A stretch of DNA of 46,021 nucleotides from Pseudomonadota bacterium (GTDB lineage Bacteria; Pseudomonadota; Gammaproteobacteria; Burkholderiales; Burkholderiaceae_C): NCBI GenBank assembly GCA_018241185.1, contig JAFEEH010000251.1, forward strand, positions 1 to 46,021. Reading direction: 5' to 3'. Position 1 is the first letter of the stretch. Each line of letters opens with the position of its first letter. Made by a program: the position numbers and the translations under genes. The notes beneath the pieces were generated by a model. That model had not been told where the DNA came from. It worked only from the letters and a program-made list of their open reading frames with translations, and did not search any database. Below, piece after piece: positions 1 to 9,205 of this stretch.

Positions 1-883
1 CGTCTCGCAGATGCCGCGCGATCACTTCGCGCAGCTGGGAGAGCCCCGCCGGCTCCGTGCGCCGGGCCAGCGTGACCAGCCCGAAATGGGCACCGCCCGT
101 GCCACCCTGGCCCACGCGCAATTCCGCCAGGTCAGGCGCTGCGGCGCGGATGGCGATGAGCACCGCATCACTGCGGCGGGTCGCCTCGACCAGGGGCGCG
201 AGTTCGGTGCAGCGCAGGCTCAGGCACAGGTCGGGGTGCGCGGCGGGTCCGTAGGCGTCGACCATCGCCCGCACCACGTGGTCGCCCAGCGGCGTCGACG
301 CGATCGGATAGGCCAGCAGTTCTTCGAAGCGCAGCGCGCGGCGCCGCCGGGTCAAGGGGTGGCCCCGGCGGCACATGAACGCACCGCGCAACTCGGTGAT
401 CGGTTCGATGCGCAGGCCGGGCAGCGGCGGGAAGGAGCGCACCTCGACCACCAGGGCGTCGAGCTCGCGTCGCCGCAGCGCCTCGACCAGCCGGGGGACG
501 TCGCCATGCTGCACGTCGATCGTCAGGTCGGCACGCGGCTGCGCCGCACGATCGAGCAGGGCCGGGGTGAGCAGGGCGCCCGGCCCCGAACCCATGCCTA
601 CGCGCAGTCGCTCGGGCGCGGTGGCGCCCTCCCGCCGCCCCGCAGCGGCCAGTGCGTCGGCATCGTGCACCAGCTGGCGGGCACGCTCGAGCAGGCTGCG
701 ACCGAAAGGCGTGAGTTCGCTGCGGCGCCCGATGCGGTCGAACAGCGGCTGGCCGAGTTCGTCTTCGAGCGCACGCAGGCTGCGGCTGAGGGCCGACTGC
801 GTGAGGTGGGTGGCGCGCGCCGAGCGGGTGAAGGACGCCGTCTCGGCGATCGAGAGGAAGTGCCGCAGCTGGACAAGGGTCAT
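1..883 (-). CDS. LysR-family transcriptional regulator, cut by window edge
   Basis: The minus-strand reading frame starts at an ATG whose complement is at 881-883 and stays open to the left edge, so 294 codons are visible and the C-terminus is missing. The N-terminus (MTLVQLRHFLSIAETASFTR, then THLTQSALSRSLRALEDELG and QPLFDR) is a textbook LysR winged helix-turn-helix over residues 1-60, followed by a linker helix and a periplasmic-binding-like effector domain. It is divergent from the M20D amidohydrolase at 1037 with 153 bases between, the usual arrangement for a LysR protein and its target, so I infer that it controls that gene. The effector is unknown. Long open frames on the opposite strand here are GC-driven shadows. 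Confidence 0.9.
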   Translation of the reverse strand, partial: MTLVQLRHFLSIAETASFTRSARATHLTQSALSRSLRALEDELGQPLFDRIGRRSELTPFGRSLLERARQLVHDADALAAAGRREGATAPERLRVGMGSGPGALLTPALLDRAAQPRADLTIDVQHGDVPRLVEALRRRELDALVVEVRSFPPLPGLRIEPITELRGAFMCRRGHPLTRRRRALRFEELLAYPIASTPLGDHVVRAMVDAYGPAAHPDLCLSLRCTELAPLVEATRRSDAVLIAIRAAAPDLAELRVGQGGTGGAHFGLVTLARRTEPAGLSQLREVIARHLRD

Positions 884-899
884 GACGCGCGCCGGTCGA

Positions 900-935
900 T
901 GAGTCGAACTCATTCGAGAGCATAGAACAATGCAT
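900..935. promoter_or_regulatory. Candidate LysR operator between divergent genes
   Basis: The gap between the LysR start and the amidohydrolase start holds overlapping short palindromes: TGAGT-CGA-ACTCA at 900-912 and TCGAA-CTCA-TTCGA at 904-917, followed by AATGCATT. LysR proteins bind dyads of this size between divergent promoters. The dyads are seen in the sequence; binding is inference. Confidence 0.35.
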
Positions 936-1036
936 TGGACGTGATGCGCCGACTTGCCTAGATTCGGGCCGCGGGCGCCAGGCGGCGCGCCGCGATCCCG
1001 CCCGAAATTCTCCAACCTTCACTTCGCAAGCTGCCC

Positions 1037-2362
1037 ATGACCTCCCTGCGCTCCCTGTCCCTGGCCGTGTTCGCCGCATGCGCGGCGTCTTCCGTCCTGG
1101 CCCAATCGGCCGTGCCTTCGTCGCGCATCACGCCCCTGGTCGACGGCATGTACCCGCAGCTGGAGTCGATCTACAAGGACATCCACGCCAACCCCGAACT
1201 CGGCTTCCAGGAGACGCGCACTGCGGCCAAGCTGGCCGGCGAGCTGCGCGCCCTGGGCTTCGAGGTGACCGAGGGCGTGGGCCGCACCGGCGTGGTGGCG
1301 CTGTACCGCAACGGCGCCGGCCCGACGATCATGGTGCGCACCGAACTCGATGCGCTGCCCATGGAGGAGAAGACCGGGCTGCCCTATGCCAGCAAGGCCA
1401 AGGCGCAATGGAACGGCCGCGAGACCTTCGTCGCCCACAGCTGCGGCCACGACATCCACATGGCCAGCTGGGTCGGCACCGCGCGCACGCTGCTCGCGCT
1501 GAAGGACCAGTGGCAGGGCACGCTGATGTTCATCGCCCAGCCTTCGGAAGAAACCGTGTCGGGCGCCAAGGCGATGGTCGAGGACGGTCTCTTCAAGCGC
1601 TTCCCCAAGCCCGACTACGCCTTCGCGCTGCACACCAGCCCGTCGCCCTACGGCTTCGTCGGCTACCGAGCCGGGCCGGTCACCTCGGCGTCGGACAGCC
1701 TCGAGATCACCTTCAAAGGCCGCGGCGGCCATGGCTCGGCGCCGCACGCCACCATCGACCCGATCGCCATCGGCGCGCACTTCGTGACCGACGTGCAGAC
1801 CGTGGTCAGCCGCGAGAAGGACCCGGCCGAGTTCGGCGTGGTGACCATCGGCGCCTTCCAGGCGGGCACGGCGGGCAACATCATTCCCGATGCGGCGAAG
1901 CTCAGCGGCACCATCCGCAGCTACAAGCCGGAGGTGCGCACGAAGCTGCTGGACGGCATCCGCCGCACCGCGCTGGCCTCGGCGGCGATGGCCGGCGCGC
2001 CGGAGCCCGATGTCCGACTGGGCGCCGACAGCAGCACCGCCGCCGTGAACAACAACGAGGCGGTGGTGCAGCGCACGGTGGCCTCGCTGAAGGCCCAGTT
2101 CGGCGACCCGAAGGTGGTGCAGGTGCAGCCCATCACCGCCAGCGAGGACTTCTCGGTGTTCACCGACGCGGGCATTCCGTCGATGTTCTTCTTCGTCGGA
2201 GTGACCGACCCCAAGGACGTGGCCGAATCGATGAAGAAGGGCGGCAAGCCGCTGCCCTTCAACCATTCGCCGTACTTCGCGCCGGTGCCCGAGCCGTCGA
2301 TCAAGATCGGCGTGCAGGCCATGACCACGGCGGTGCTCACGGCGCTGGGCGCCAAGGGCTGA
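1037..2362 (+). CDS. Secreted M20D amidohydrolase (hippurate / IAA-conjugate hydrolase type)
   Basis: Zinc-type amidohydrolase of peptidase family M20D, 441 aa; relatives cleave N-acyl amino acids such as hippurate or auxin-amino-acid conjugates. Residues 1-22 form a signal peptide ending in LAQ, so it should act in the periplasm, unlike many cytoplasmic relatives. The family metal motif HSCGHD lies at 134-139 (Cys137, His139), the acidic pair QPSEE at 168-172, and the lid-domain motif GHGSAPHATIDPI and ITASEDFSVF follow. Length is slightly above the usual 380-420 because of the leader. It stands alone, divergent from the LysR regulator at the left edge, and I infer control by that regulator. 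The true substrate cannot be read from the sequence. Confidence 0.9.
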   Translation: MTSLRSLSLAVFAACAASSVLAQSAVPSSRITPLVDGMYPQLESIYKDIHANPELGFQETRTAAKLAGELRALGFEVTEGVGRTGVVALYRNGAGPTIMVRTELDALPMEEKTGLPYASKAKAQWNGRETFVAHSCGHDIHMASWVGTARTLLALKDQWQGTLMFIAQPSEETVSGAKAMVEDGLFKRFPKPDYAFALHTSPSPYGFVGYRAGPVTSASDSLEITFKGRGGHGSAPHATIDPIAIGAHFVTDVQTVVSREKDPAEFGVVTIGAFQAGTAGNIIPDAAKLSGTIRSYKPEVRTKLLDGIRRTALASAAMAGAPEPDVRLGADSSTAAVNNNEAVVQRTVASLKAQFGDPKVVQVQPITASEDFSVFTDAGIPSMFFFVGVTDPKDVAESMKKGGKPLPFNHSPYFAPVPEPSIKIGVQAMTTAVLTALGAKG

Positions 2363-2542
2363 CGCGCCGCAGTCGGCCCGGGCCGTGACGGCCAGGCCGC
2401 CGGTTGACTTTGTTTGACTTTTGCGCCTCTCCGCGCTGCCAGAATGGCCCCTCATACAGGGGGTCCAACAGATGCGAAGTGGGTGCGGCACAGCCGCCAG
2501 AGAGGGCGCCGCGCAGGCGTGGCCTGCGGCGGAGGCCCGGCG

Positions 2543-3199
2543 ATGAGCGGGTTGAGGCTGGGCACGCATGGCTTGGCGCCGGCCGAGGTCGAGCGGGTCC
2601 GCGCGCTGATGCGGCGGCTCGCGCAACTCGAGGATTTTTCCTGGCGCTTCGTCGAGCGTGCGCCTTTCGATGCGCTGATCGTCGACGACCACGACGCCGC
2701 ACGAGACCCGGCACGCCCGGCCACGCGTGCGCTGATTTCCCTGGACGGCGCGCCACGGGCCGACCGCCTCGCAGCGCGCCTGCACGGCCTGGAGCAGGAG
2801 TTCACCCGCGCCGACGTGCCCGTGCTCGAAACGCCGATGCCGGTGCCCGGCCCCGATGGCGCGCTGGCGCCGCCCGCGCTGCATCCGCTGCCGGCCGGTC
2901 GCTACCGGCTGCGGCGGTGGCCGCCCGTCGCCGCGCTGCGCGACGACCCCCGGCGTGTGCGCATGGCCACCTTGCTCGCCCGCCGTTCGCTCACGCTGGC
3001 CGAACTGGCAAACCTCAGCGCGCAGCCCGGCGATGCCTGCCTGCGCTTCGTGCGGTCGCTGGAGTCGAGGGGACTGATCGACGTGCTCGACGACGTCGGG
3101 CTGCCGATGCCGCCAAGGCCGCGGCGCAGGGCTGCCTTTGCACACACAGTGGTCGACGGCCTGCGCCGCAGGCTCGGCTGGGGCGGCGACGCGCCCTGA
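2543..3199 (+). CDS. Hypothetical protein with winged-helix-like C-terminal half
   Basis: Unrecognised 218-aa protein. The ATG at 2543 is chosen over an upstream in-frame TTG because GGAGG at 2531-2535 lies seven bases before it. The first half (about residues 1-115) has an alternating hydrophobic pattern with DALIVDDHD and ALISLDG stretches, loosely like a degenerate receiver or nucleotide-binding fold. Residues of roughly 130-185 (RMATLLARRSLTLAELANLS, then CLRFVRSLESRGLIDVL) look like a small winged helix. There is no signal peptide or membrane segment. It is followed by a 65-bp repeat and the convergent LysR gene. A DNA-binding or protein-interaction role is a guess. Confidence 0.7.
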   Translation: MSGLRLGTHGLAPAEVERVRALMRRLAQLEDFSWRFVERAPFDALIVDDHDAARDPARPATRALISLDGAPRADRLAARLHGLEQEFTRADVPVLETPMPVPGPDGALAPPALHPLPAGRYRLRRWPPVAALRDDPRRVRMATLLARRSLTLAELANLSAQPGDACLRFVRSLESRGLIDVLDDVGLPMPPRPRRRAAFAHTVVDGLRRRLGWGGDAP

Positions 3200-3230
3200 G
3201 GCAGGGGTCGGCAGGCCGCACGGTGCGGTC

Positions 3231-3296
3231 TTGCTCCCTTTTTGATAGCTGCTCGCGCAAGCCTCATGAGCCTTCCGGGCACTTTTTACCTGTAAA
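3231..3296 (+). repeat. 65-bp dispersed palindromic repeat, copy 1 (decayed left arm)
   Basis: This copy sits between the convergent hypothetical gene and the mms-locus LysR gene. GATAGCTGCTCGCGC and CACTTTTTACCTGTAAA match the other copies, but the left half of the first palindrome has become GCTCCC instead of GCTATC, and the central GC-rich stem is poor. It lines up with the other copies over the full length without gaps. Confidence 0.7.
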
Positions 3297-3322
3297 TCGA
3301 CCGCGGGCCCGTGCGCCGAAGT

Positions 3323-4231
3323 TCAGGCCGCGTTCTCGGGCGCCGGCAGCAGCAGCGCACGCTGGCGCTCCGCCACCGAGCGCAGGAAGGTCCACACCGC
3401 CTGCATGCGGGCCAACTGCTTGGCTTCGGCCGGCATGGACATCCAGAAAGTCCGCGTGAAATCCGCTTCTGCCGGCAGCACGCGCTGCAGCCGCTCGTCG
3501 CCTGCGGCCACGAAGGCCGGCAGCACGCCGATGCCGGCGCCGGCCGCCACGGCGTGGTGCTGCGCCAGCACGCTGGTGCTGCGCAGCGAGAAGGCGTCGG
3601 GCCGGTACAGCTCGTCCAGGTATTGCAGTTCCTTGGAGAAGAGCAGGTCGTCGACATAGCTCACGAAGGTGTGGCCTTTCAAGTCCTCGCGCTGGCGGAT
3701 GGGCGGATGCGCCCGCAGGTAGGCCCGGCTGGCGTAGAGGTGCAGGTTGTAGTCGGTGAGCTTGGTCACCACCACCGGCCCGCGCGCCGGGCGTTCGAGC
3801 GAAATGACGATGTCGGCCTCGCGCCGCGACAGGTGCACCAGCCGCGGCATGGCGAGCAGGTCGATCACGAGTCTGGGGTGCTCGCGCGCGAAGCCGGCCA
3901 GCGCCGGCGCCAGCACCACCGTGCCGAAGCCCTCGGTCGCGCCCACGCGCACCAGGCCCGACAGGCCTTCCTCGGGTGCGGGCGTCGTGCTCTTCTCCAG
4001 CGCCCGGAAGGCGCGCTCCATCGCCTCCACCTGGGGCTGCAGACGGCGCCCGGCTTCGGTCAGGCGATGGCCCCCGGCTTCGCGGGCGAAGAGCGGGCTG
4101 CCCAGCTCCTTCTCCAGCGCCTGGATGCGGCGTGCGACGGTCGTGTGATCGACGGCGAGCCGGCGTGCCGCGGCCATCAGCGTGCCGGCGCGCGACAGCT
4201 CGAGGAAATAGCGCAGGTTGTTCCAGTCCAT
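3323..4231 (-). CDS. LysR-family regulator of the mms (valine/isobutyrate) locus
   Basis: LysR-type regulator, 302 aa. The start at 4231 gives the standard N-terminus MDWNNLRYFLELSRAGTLMA; the frame stays open upstream, but only through a repeat element. The winged helix covers residues 1-60 (RLAVDHTTVARRIQALEKEL), followed by an effector domain of normal length. The beginning MDWNNLRYFL is typical of the AmpR/GcvA-like LysR branch that regulates adjacent catabolic genes. It is divergent from mmsA, 254 bases away, so activation of mmsA and the downstream genes is a reasonable inference. The upstream region is occupied by a long inverted repeat, which places that element inside the shared control region. 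Confidence 0.9.
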   Translation of the reverse strand: MDWNNLRYFLELSRAGTLMAAARRLAVDHTTVARRIQALEKELGSPLFAREAGGHRLTEAGRRLQPQVEAMERAFRALEKSTTPAPEEGLSGLVRVGATEGFGTVVLAPALAGFAREHPRLVIDLLAMPRLVHLSRREADIVISLERPARGPVVVTKLTDYNLHLYASRAYLRAHPPIRQREDLKGHTFVSYVDDLLFSKELQYLDELYRPDAFSLRSTSVLAQHHAVAAGAGIGVLPAFVAAGDERLQRVLPAEADFTRTFWMSMPAEAKQLARMQAVWTFLRSVAERQRALLLPAPENAA

Positions 4232-4253
4232 GGCGGATCGAAGGGTGTCGAAT

Positions 4254-4375
4254 GCGGACTTCCGGACGCAGAGGGCGCAGAGATTTCGCAGAAGACGCAA
4301 AGGACAGTCACAAAAAGAGCTTTCTCTTTTGCGTCCTCTGCGCAACCTTCGCGTCCTCTGCGTCCGGTAGTCCGC
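4254..4375. repeat. 122-bp long inverted-repeat element, copy A
   Basis: Two arms of about 50 bases face each other around a short A/T-rich centre. The left arm begins GCGGACTTCCGGACGCAGAG; the reverse complement of the right arm begins GCGGACTACCGGACGCAGAG and continues with closely similar CGCAGA/GACGCAAA units. There is no coding potential. A second copy lies at 9045-9169. The structure is that of a small non-autonomous (MITE-like) or REP-type element able to form a long hairpin. It occupies much of the LysR-mmsA intergenic region. Confidence 0.8.
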
Positions 4376-4407
4376 TCCCGCATTCTGCATTCCTGCAAAA
4401 CGAAAAC

Positions 4408-4440
4408 GCAATTTTCTCCATTGCGCATGCAATTTTGCAA
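4408..4440. promoter_or_regulatory. Candidate operator/promoter region upstream of mmsA
   Basis: An AT-rich patch unusual for this genome contains the dyad ATTGC-GCAT-GCAAT (4420-4433) and two direct GCAATTTT units at 4408 and 4429. It lies 46-78 bases before the mmsA start and next to the divergent LysR gene, as expected for a LysR binding site with an overlapping promoter. No confident -35/-10 pair can be named. Confidence 0.45.
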
Positions 4441-4485
4441 AGCTAGCATGCGCCGGTTCGCCCGACATTCACAAGGAGACATCCC

Positions 4486-6005
<1,520 letters not shown>

Positions 6006-6009
<4 letters not shown>

Positions 6010-6407
6010 GCGGCCCGCGACGGATCGCATCCTTGCTGGGCGCCGGGCTATTGGCGGCCGTCGCGGCTGGCGTGCAGGCGCAGGCGGGCGCCGACTGCAA
6101 GCCGCAGGGCACGCCGGCCGAAGCCAACGCCTGCGCGCTGCGTGATTTCCAGGCGGCAGACACCGAGATTGCCGTGCTCTACGCCGACGTGATGCGTGCG
6201 CTGTCGGCCCACGAACGTCCGCAGTTGCGGCGCGAGCACACGGCCTGGAACCAGCAGCGCATCACGCATTGCAAGCAGGCCACGCGCCCCGCGGAGCAGC
6301 AGCCCGACGGACCGCGCCGCTACCATGAATGCATGACCGAGCAGACCCGCGAGCGGCGCCGGGGCCTGATGCGGTGGCTCAGCGCGGATTCACCCGCGCA
6401 GCCGTGA
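6006..6407 (+). CDS. Secreted LprI/DUF1311-like protein
   Basis: A 133-aa protein starting at a GTG whose bases overlap the mmsA stop codon (GTGA), so it is probably translationally coupled. Residues 1-25 form a signal peptide ([20 protein letters not shown]). The mature part has the LprI/DUF1311 pattern: [20 protein letters not shown], then [14 protein letters not shown] and [16 protein letters not shown], with four or five cysteines likely to pair in the periplasm. LprI-family proteins include lysozyme inhibitors, but most are uncharacterised. It has no obvious part in valine breakdown and looks like a passenger. The start is set by overlap and leader; no Shine-Dalgarno sequence is obvious. 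Confidence 0.8.
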
Positions 6408-6429
6408 TCCAGTCACACAGTGAGAGACC

Positions 6430-7584
6430 ATGGACTTTGAACTGAGCGAGGAACAGCGGGCCTTTGCCGACAGCGCACGCGCGTTCGCGGCGAGCGAGTT
6501 CGCGCCGCATGCCGCGCAGTGGGACCGCGACGCCCACTTCCCGAAGGACGCGATCGCCAAGGCCGGCGAACTGGGCTTCTGCGGCCTCTACGCGCCCGAG
6601 CGCATCGGCGGCCTGGGCCTGCCGCGCCTCGATGCGGCGCTGGTGTTCGAGGAGATGGCGGCGGTCGATCCGTCGACCACGGCCTTCATCACCATCCACA
6701 ACATGGCGACCTGGATGCTCGGCACCTGGGGCACCGACACCGTCTGTGCGACCTGGGGCGAAGACCTGACCAGCGGGCGCAAGCTCGCGTCGTACTGCCT
6801 CACCGAGCCGGGCGCAGGATCGGACGCGGGCTCGCTCAAGACGCGGGCCGAACTGCAGGGCGCCGAGTACGTGATCAACGGCGGCAAGGCCTTCATCTCG
6901 GGCGCCGGCTCGACGGACGTGCTGGTGCTCATGGCGCGCACCGGTGGCGCGGGCGCGAGCGGCGTGTCGGCCTTCGCCGTGCCGGCAGATGCGCCAGGCG
7001 TGAGCTACGGCAAGAAGGAACACAAGATGGGCTGGAACAGCCAGCCCACGCGCACCATCGCCTTCGACAACGTGCGCATTCCCGCCGACCACCTGCTCGG
7101 CCAGGAAGGCGAGGGCTTTCGCATCGCGATGAAGGGGCTCGATGGCGGGCGCATCAACATCGCCACCTGCTCGGTGGGTGCGGCGCAGGGTGCGCTCGAC
7201 GCGGCGCGCCGCTATCTGCACGAGCGCCAGCAGTTCGGCAAGCCGCTCGCGAGCTTCCAGGCCTTGCAGTTCAAGCTGGCCGACATGGCGACCGAGCTGG
7301 TCGCCGCGCGGCAGATGGTGCGCCTGGCCGCGAGCAAGCTCGACAGTGGCCACGCCGACGCCAGCACCTACTGCGCGATGGCCAAGCGCTTCGCCACCGA
7401 TGCGGGCTTCAACGTCTGCAACGACGCGCTGCAGCTGCACGGCGGCTACGGCTACCTCGGCGAATTCCCGCTCGAACGGCTGGTGCGCGACACGCGCGTG
7501 CACCAGATCCTCGAAGGCACCAACGAGATCATGCGCGTCATCGTGTCGCGCAAGCTGCTCGAGGGCGATGCCGACATCCGATGA
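6430..7584 (+). CDS. Acyl-CoA dehydrogenase, isobutyryl-CoA dehydrogenase type
   Basis: FAD-dependent alpha,beta-dehydrogenation of a short branched acyl-CoA, predicted to be isobutyryl-CoA to methacrylyl-CoA. The 384 aa show the full family order: N-terminal helical domain (MDFELSEEQRAFADSARAFA), the beta-domain motif YCLTEPGAGSDAGSL, GKKEHKMGWNSQPT, and the C-terminal QLHGGYGYLGEFPLERLVRD and ILEGTNEIMR. Glu362 in LEGTNE is in the position of the catalytic base. Between mmsA and the hydroxyisobutyryl-CoA hydrolase, isobutyryl-CoA is the natural substrate; a 2-methylbutyryl-CoA activity is possible. It starts 22 bases after the LprI-like gene. Confidence 0.9.
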   Translation: MDFELSEEQRAFADSARAFAASEFAPHAAQWDRDAHFPKDAIAKAGELGFCGLYAPERIGGLGLPRLDAALVFEEMAAVDPSTTAFITIHNMATWMLGTWGTDTVCATWGEDLTSGRKLASYCLTEPGAGSDAGSLKTRAELQGAEYVINGGKAFISGAGSTDVLVLMARTGGAGASGVSAFAVPADAPGVSYGKKEHKMGWNSQPTRTIAFDNVRIPADHLLGQEGEGFRIAMKGLDGGRINIATCSVGAAQGALDAARRYLHERQQFGKPLASFQALQFKLADMATELVAARQMVRLAASKLDSGHADASTYCAMAKRFATDAGFNVCNDALQLHGGYGYLGEFPLERLVRDTRVHQILEGTNEIMRVIVSRKLLEGDADIR

Positions 7585-7614
7585 GCACGGCCAACTCCAT
7601 GTCGGGGTGGCCGC

Positions 7615-7848
7615 ATGATTCCAACGCCCATGCCGTCGGTGCTGGGACTCCTGATAATTTTCTTGGTGCCTGCGTATGCGCTGATCGGGACGCTGGTGGT
7701 CATGCTCGTTGTATTCCACTCGCGTGTGGTGACCGGCGGGCGATGGTGGCCGTGCAAGATTGGATGGGGCATGCGCATGGTCGTGGCCTCGTTGATCCTG
7801 TTGGATCTGCTGTTCAGCGTGATCGCTGTGCTGACTTGGCTTGAGTAG
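7615..7848 (+). CDS. Small two-helix membrane protein, unknown function
   Basis: A 77-aa protein with two hydrophobic segments, residues about 8-33 (VLGLLIIFLVPAYALIGTLV) and 54-76 (MVVASLILLDLLFSVIAVLTW), separated by a short basic loop with GGRWWPCKIGWGMR. It is not recognised. It sits between the acyl-CoA dehydrogenase (30 bases upstream) and the hydroxyisobutyryl-CoA hydrolase (71 bases downstream). It is less GC-rich than its neighbours, with codons such as ATA and TTT that are rare nearby, which suggests a later insertion into the operon. The coherent membrane topology argues that it is real, but there is no family match I can name. Confidence 0.55.
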   Translation: MIPTPMPSVLGLLIIFLVPAYALIGTLVVMLVVFHSRVVTGGRWWPCKIGWGMRMVVASLILLDLLFSVIAVLTWLE

Positions 7849-7919
7849 CTCGAATTTCCTTCGTCGTGTATGCACAGCGTGGCTGCATTTCATCTTTTAG
7901 CTTGCTTGGTTGACTCCCT

Positions 7920-9035
7920 ATGACCGAATCCGTCGTCCTCTTCGACTCCCTCCCCACCGCCAACCGCAAGCGCTTCGGCGTGGCCACGCTCAATTCACCC
8001 GCGTCGCTCAACTCGCTGTCGGTCGACATGGTTCGCCTGCTCACGCCGAGGCTGCGCGAATGGGCCGCCGACCCGCAGGTCGTTGGTGTGCTGCTGCAGG
8101 CCGCCGGAGAGAAAGCCTTCTGCGCGGGCGGCGACCTGCGCCAGCTTTACCAGACCTTGCGTGACTGCGGCCCGGAGCGCAACGCGTACGCCGAGCGCTT
8201 CTTCGGCGAGGAGTACGAACTCGACCACCTGATCCACACCTTCCCCAAGCCCTTCCTGTGCTGGGGCCACGGCATCGTGATGGGCGGTGGCGTGGGGCTG
8301 ATGGCGGGCGCGTCGCATCGGGTCGTCACCGAAGGCAGCCGCGTCGCGATGCCCGAGATCAACATCGGCCTGTACCCCGACGTGGGAGGCAGCTGGTTCC
8401 TGCGCCGTGCACCGGGCCGCACGGGGCTGTTCCTTGCTTTCACGGCCGCACAGGTCAATGGGAGCGACGCCATCTTCGCCGGACTGGCCGACGTGCTGGT
8501 GCCGCACGCCCGCAAGGCGCAGGTGCTCGAAGCCATCGGTGCCACGGCCTGGAGCGGCGACGGCCGTGCCGACCGCGCGCTGCTTTCGCGCACCCTTGCC
8601 GCCGCGGCCGAGGGGGCCGAGCGGCCTGCCTCGAAGTTGCGCGAGCACTACGACACCATCGAGTCGCTGATGGCCGGAGAGGACCTGCTCGACATCGCGG
8701 ATCGCCTGCGCGCGGTGCAGTCGGGTGATGCGTGGCTGCAGGGCGCCGCCAAGGCCTTCGCCAAGGGCGCGCCGAGCTCGATCGCGCTGACCTGGGAGCT
8801 CTGGCAGCGCGTGCCGCGCATGTCGCTGGCCGAGGTGTTCCGCCTGGAGTACTGGGCCTCACTCGGCTTCTGCGCGCACCACGATTTCGCGGAAGGCATC
8901 CGCGCCGTGCTGGTCGACAAGGACCGCAACCCGAAATGGCAGCCCGCCACGCTCGAGGAAATCACCCCTTCCTTCGTGGACGACCACCTGCGCGAGCGCG
9001 GCGAGATGGCGCCCGAGCTCGTGCCGTTGCGCTGA
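7920..9035 (+). CDS. 3-hydroxyisobutyryl-CoA hydrolase (crotonase superfamily)
   Basis: Hydrolyses 3-hydroxyisobutyryl-CoA to free 3-hydroxyisobutyrate in valine catabolism. It has 371 aa, longer than an ordinary enoyl-CoA hydratase (about 260), as is typical of HIBCH proteins. Motifs: KAFCAGGDLRQLY at 65-77, the oxyanion-hole glycines MGGGVGL at 121-127, and AMPEINIGLYPDVGGSWFL, in which Glu146 and Asp154 match the HIBCH catalytic pair. The C-terminal LEYWASLGFCAHHDFAEGIRA and DRNPKW stretches are also HIBCH-like. A separate enoyl-CoA hydratase for the preceding step is not visible in the window; it may be elsewhere. Confidence 0.9.
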   Translation: MTESVVLFDSLPTANRKRFGVATLNSPASLNSLSVDMVRLLTPRLREWAADPQVVGVLLQAAGEKAFCAGGDLRQLYQTLRDCGPERNAYAERFFGEEYELDHLIHTFPKPFLCWGHGIVMGGGVGLMAGASHRVVTEGSRVAMPEINIGLYPDVGGSWFLRRAPGRTGLFLAFTAAQVNGSDAIFAGLADVLVPHARKAQVLEAIGATAWSGDGRADRALLSRTLAAAAEGAERPASKLREHYDTIESLMAGEDLLDIADRLRAVQSGDAWLQGAAKAFAKGAPSSIALTWELWQRVPRMSLAEVFRLEYWASLGFCAHHDFAEGIRAVLVDKDRNPKWQPATLEEITPSFVDDHLRERGEMAPELVPLR

Positions 9036-9044
9036 CAAGAACAA

Positions 9045-9169
9045 GCCGGACTTCCGGACGCAGAACGCGCAAAGGTTTCGCAGAAGTCGCAGAAAGTTCG
9101 GATCAGAATTTTGGTATTCCTTCTGCGCCCTTCGCGAAACCTTTTCGCCCTCTGCGTTCGGCGGTCCGC
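9045..9169. repeat. 125-bp long inverted-repeat element, copy B
   Basis: Second copy of the element at 4254-4375. The ends are GGACTTCCGGACGCAGAACG on the left and, read on the other strand, GCGGACCGCCGAACGCAGAG on the right, with CGCAGAAG units inside. It lies between the hydroxyisobutyryl-CoA hydrolase and mmsB, starting ten bases after one gene and ending 36 bases before the next, so it would form a large hairpin in a polycistronic transcript. Confidence 0.8.
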
Positions 9170-9205
9170 TCCCGTGTTCCAACAACCCTTCCGGAGACAA
9201 CCACC

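Noticed and set aside
2404-2445. Possible promoter with two TTGACT boxes before the hypothetical gene at 2543
   Set aside because: No acceptable -10 sequence lies 16-18 bases downstream of either TTGACT; the nearest, CAGAAT, is about 20 bases from the second box.
1019-3145. Very long open frame (708 codons) on the minus strand opposite the M20D gene
   Set aside because: It is an Arg/His/Gly-rich translation with no domain, opposite a protein with clear catalytic motifs. High GC leaves few stops in the mirrored frame.
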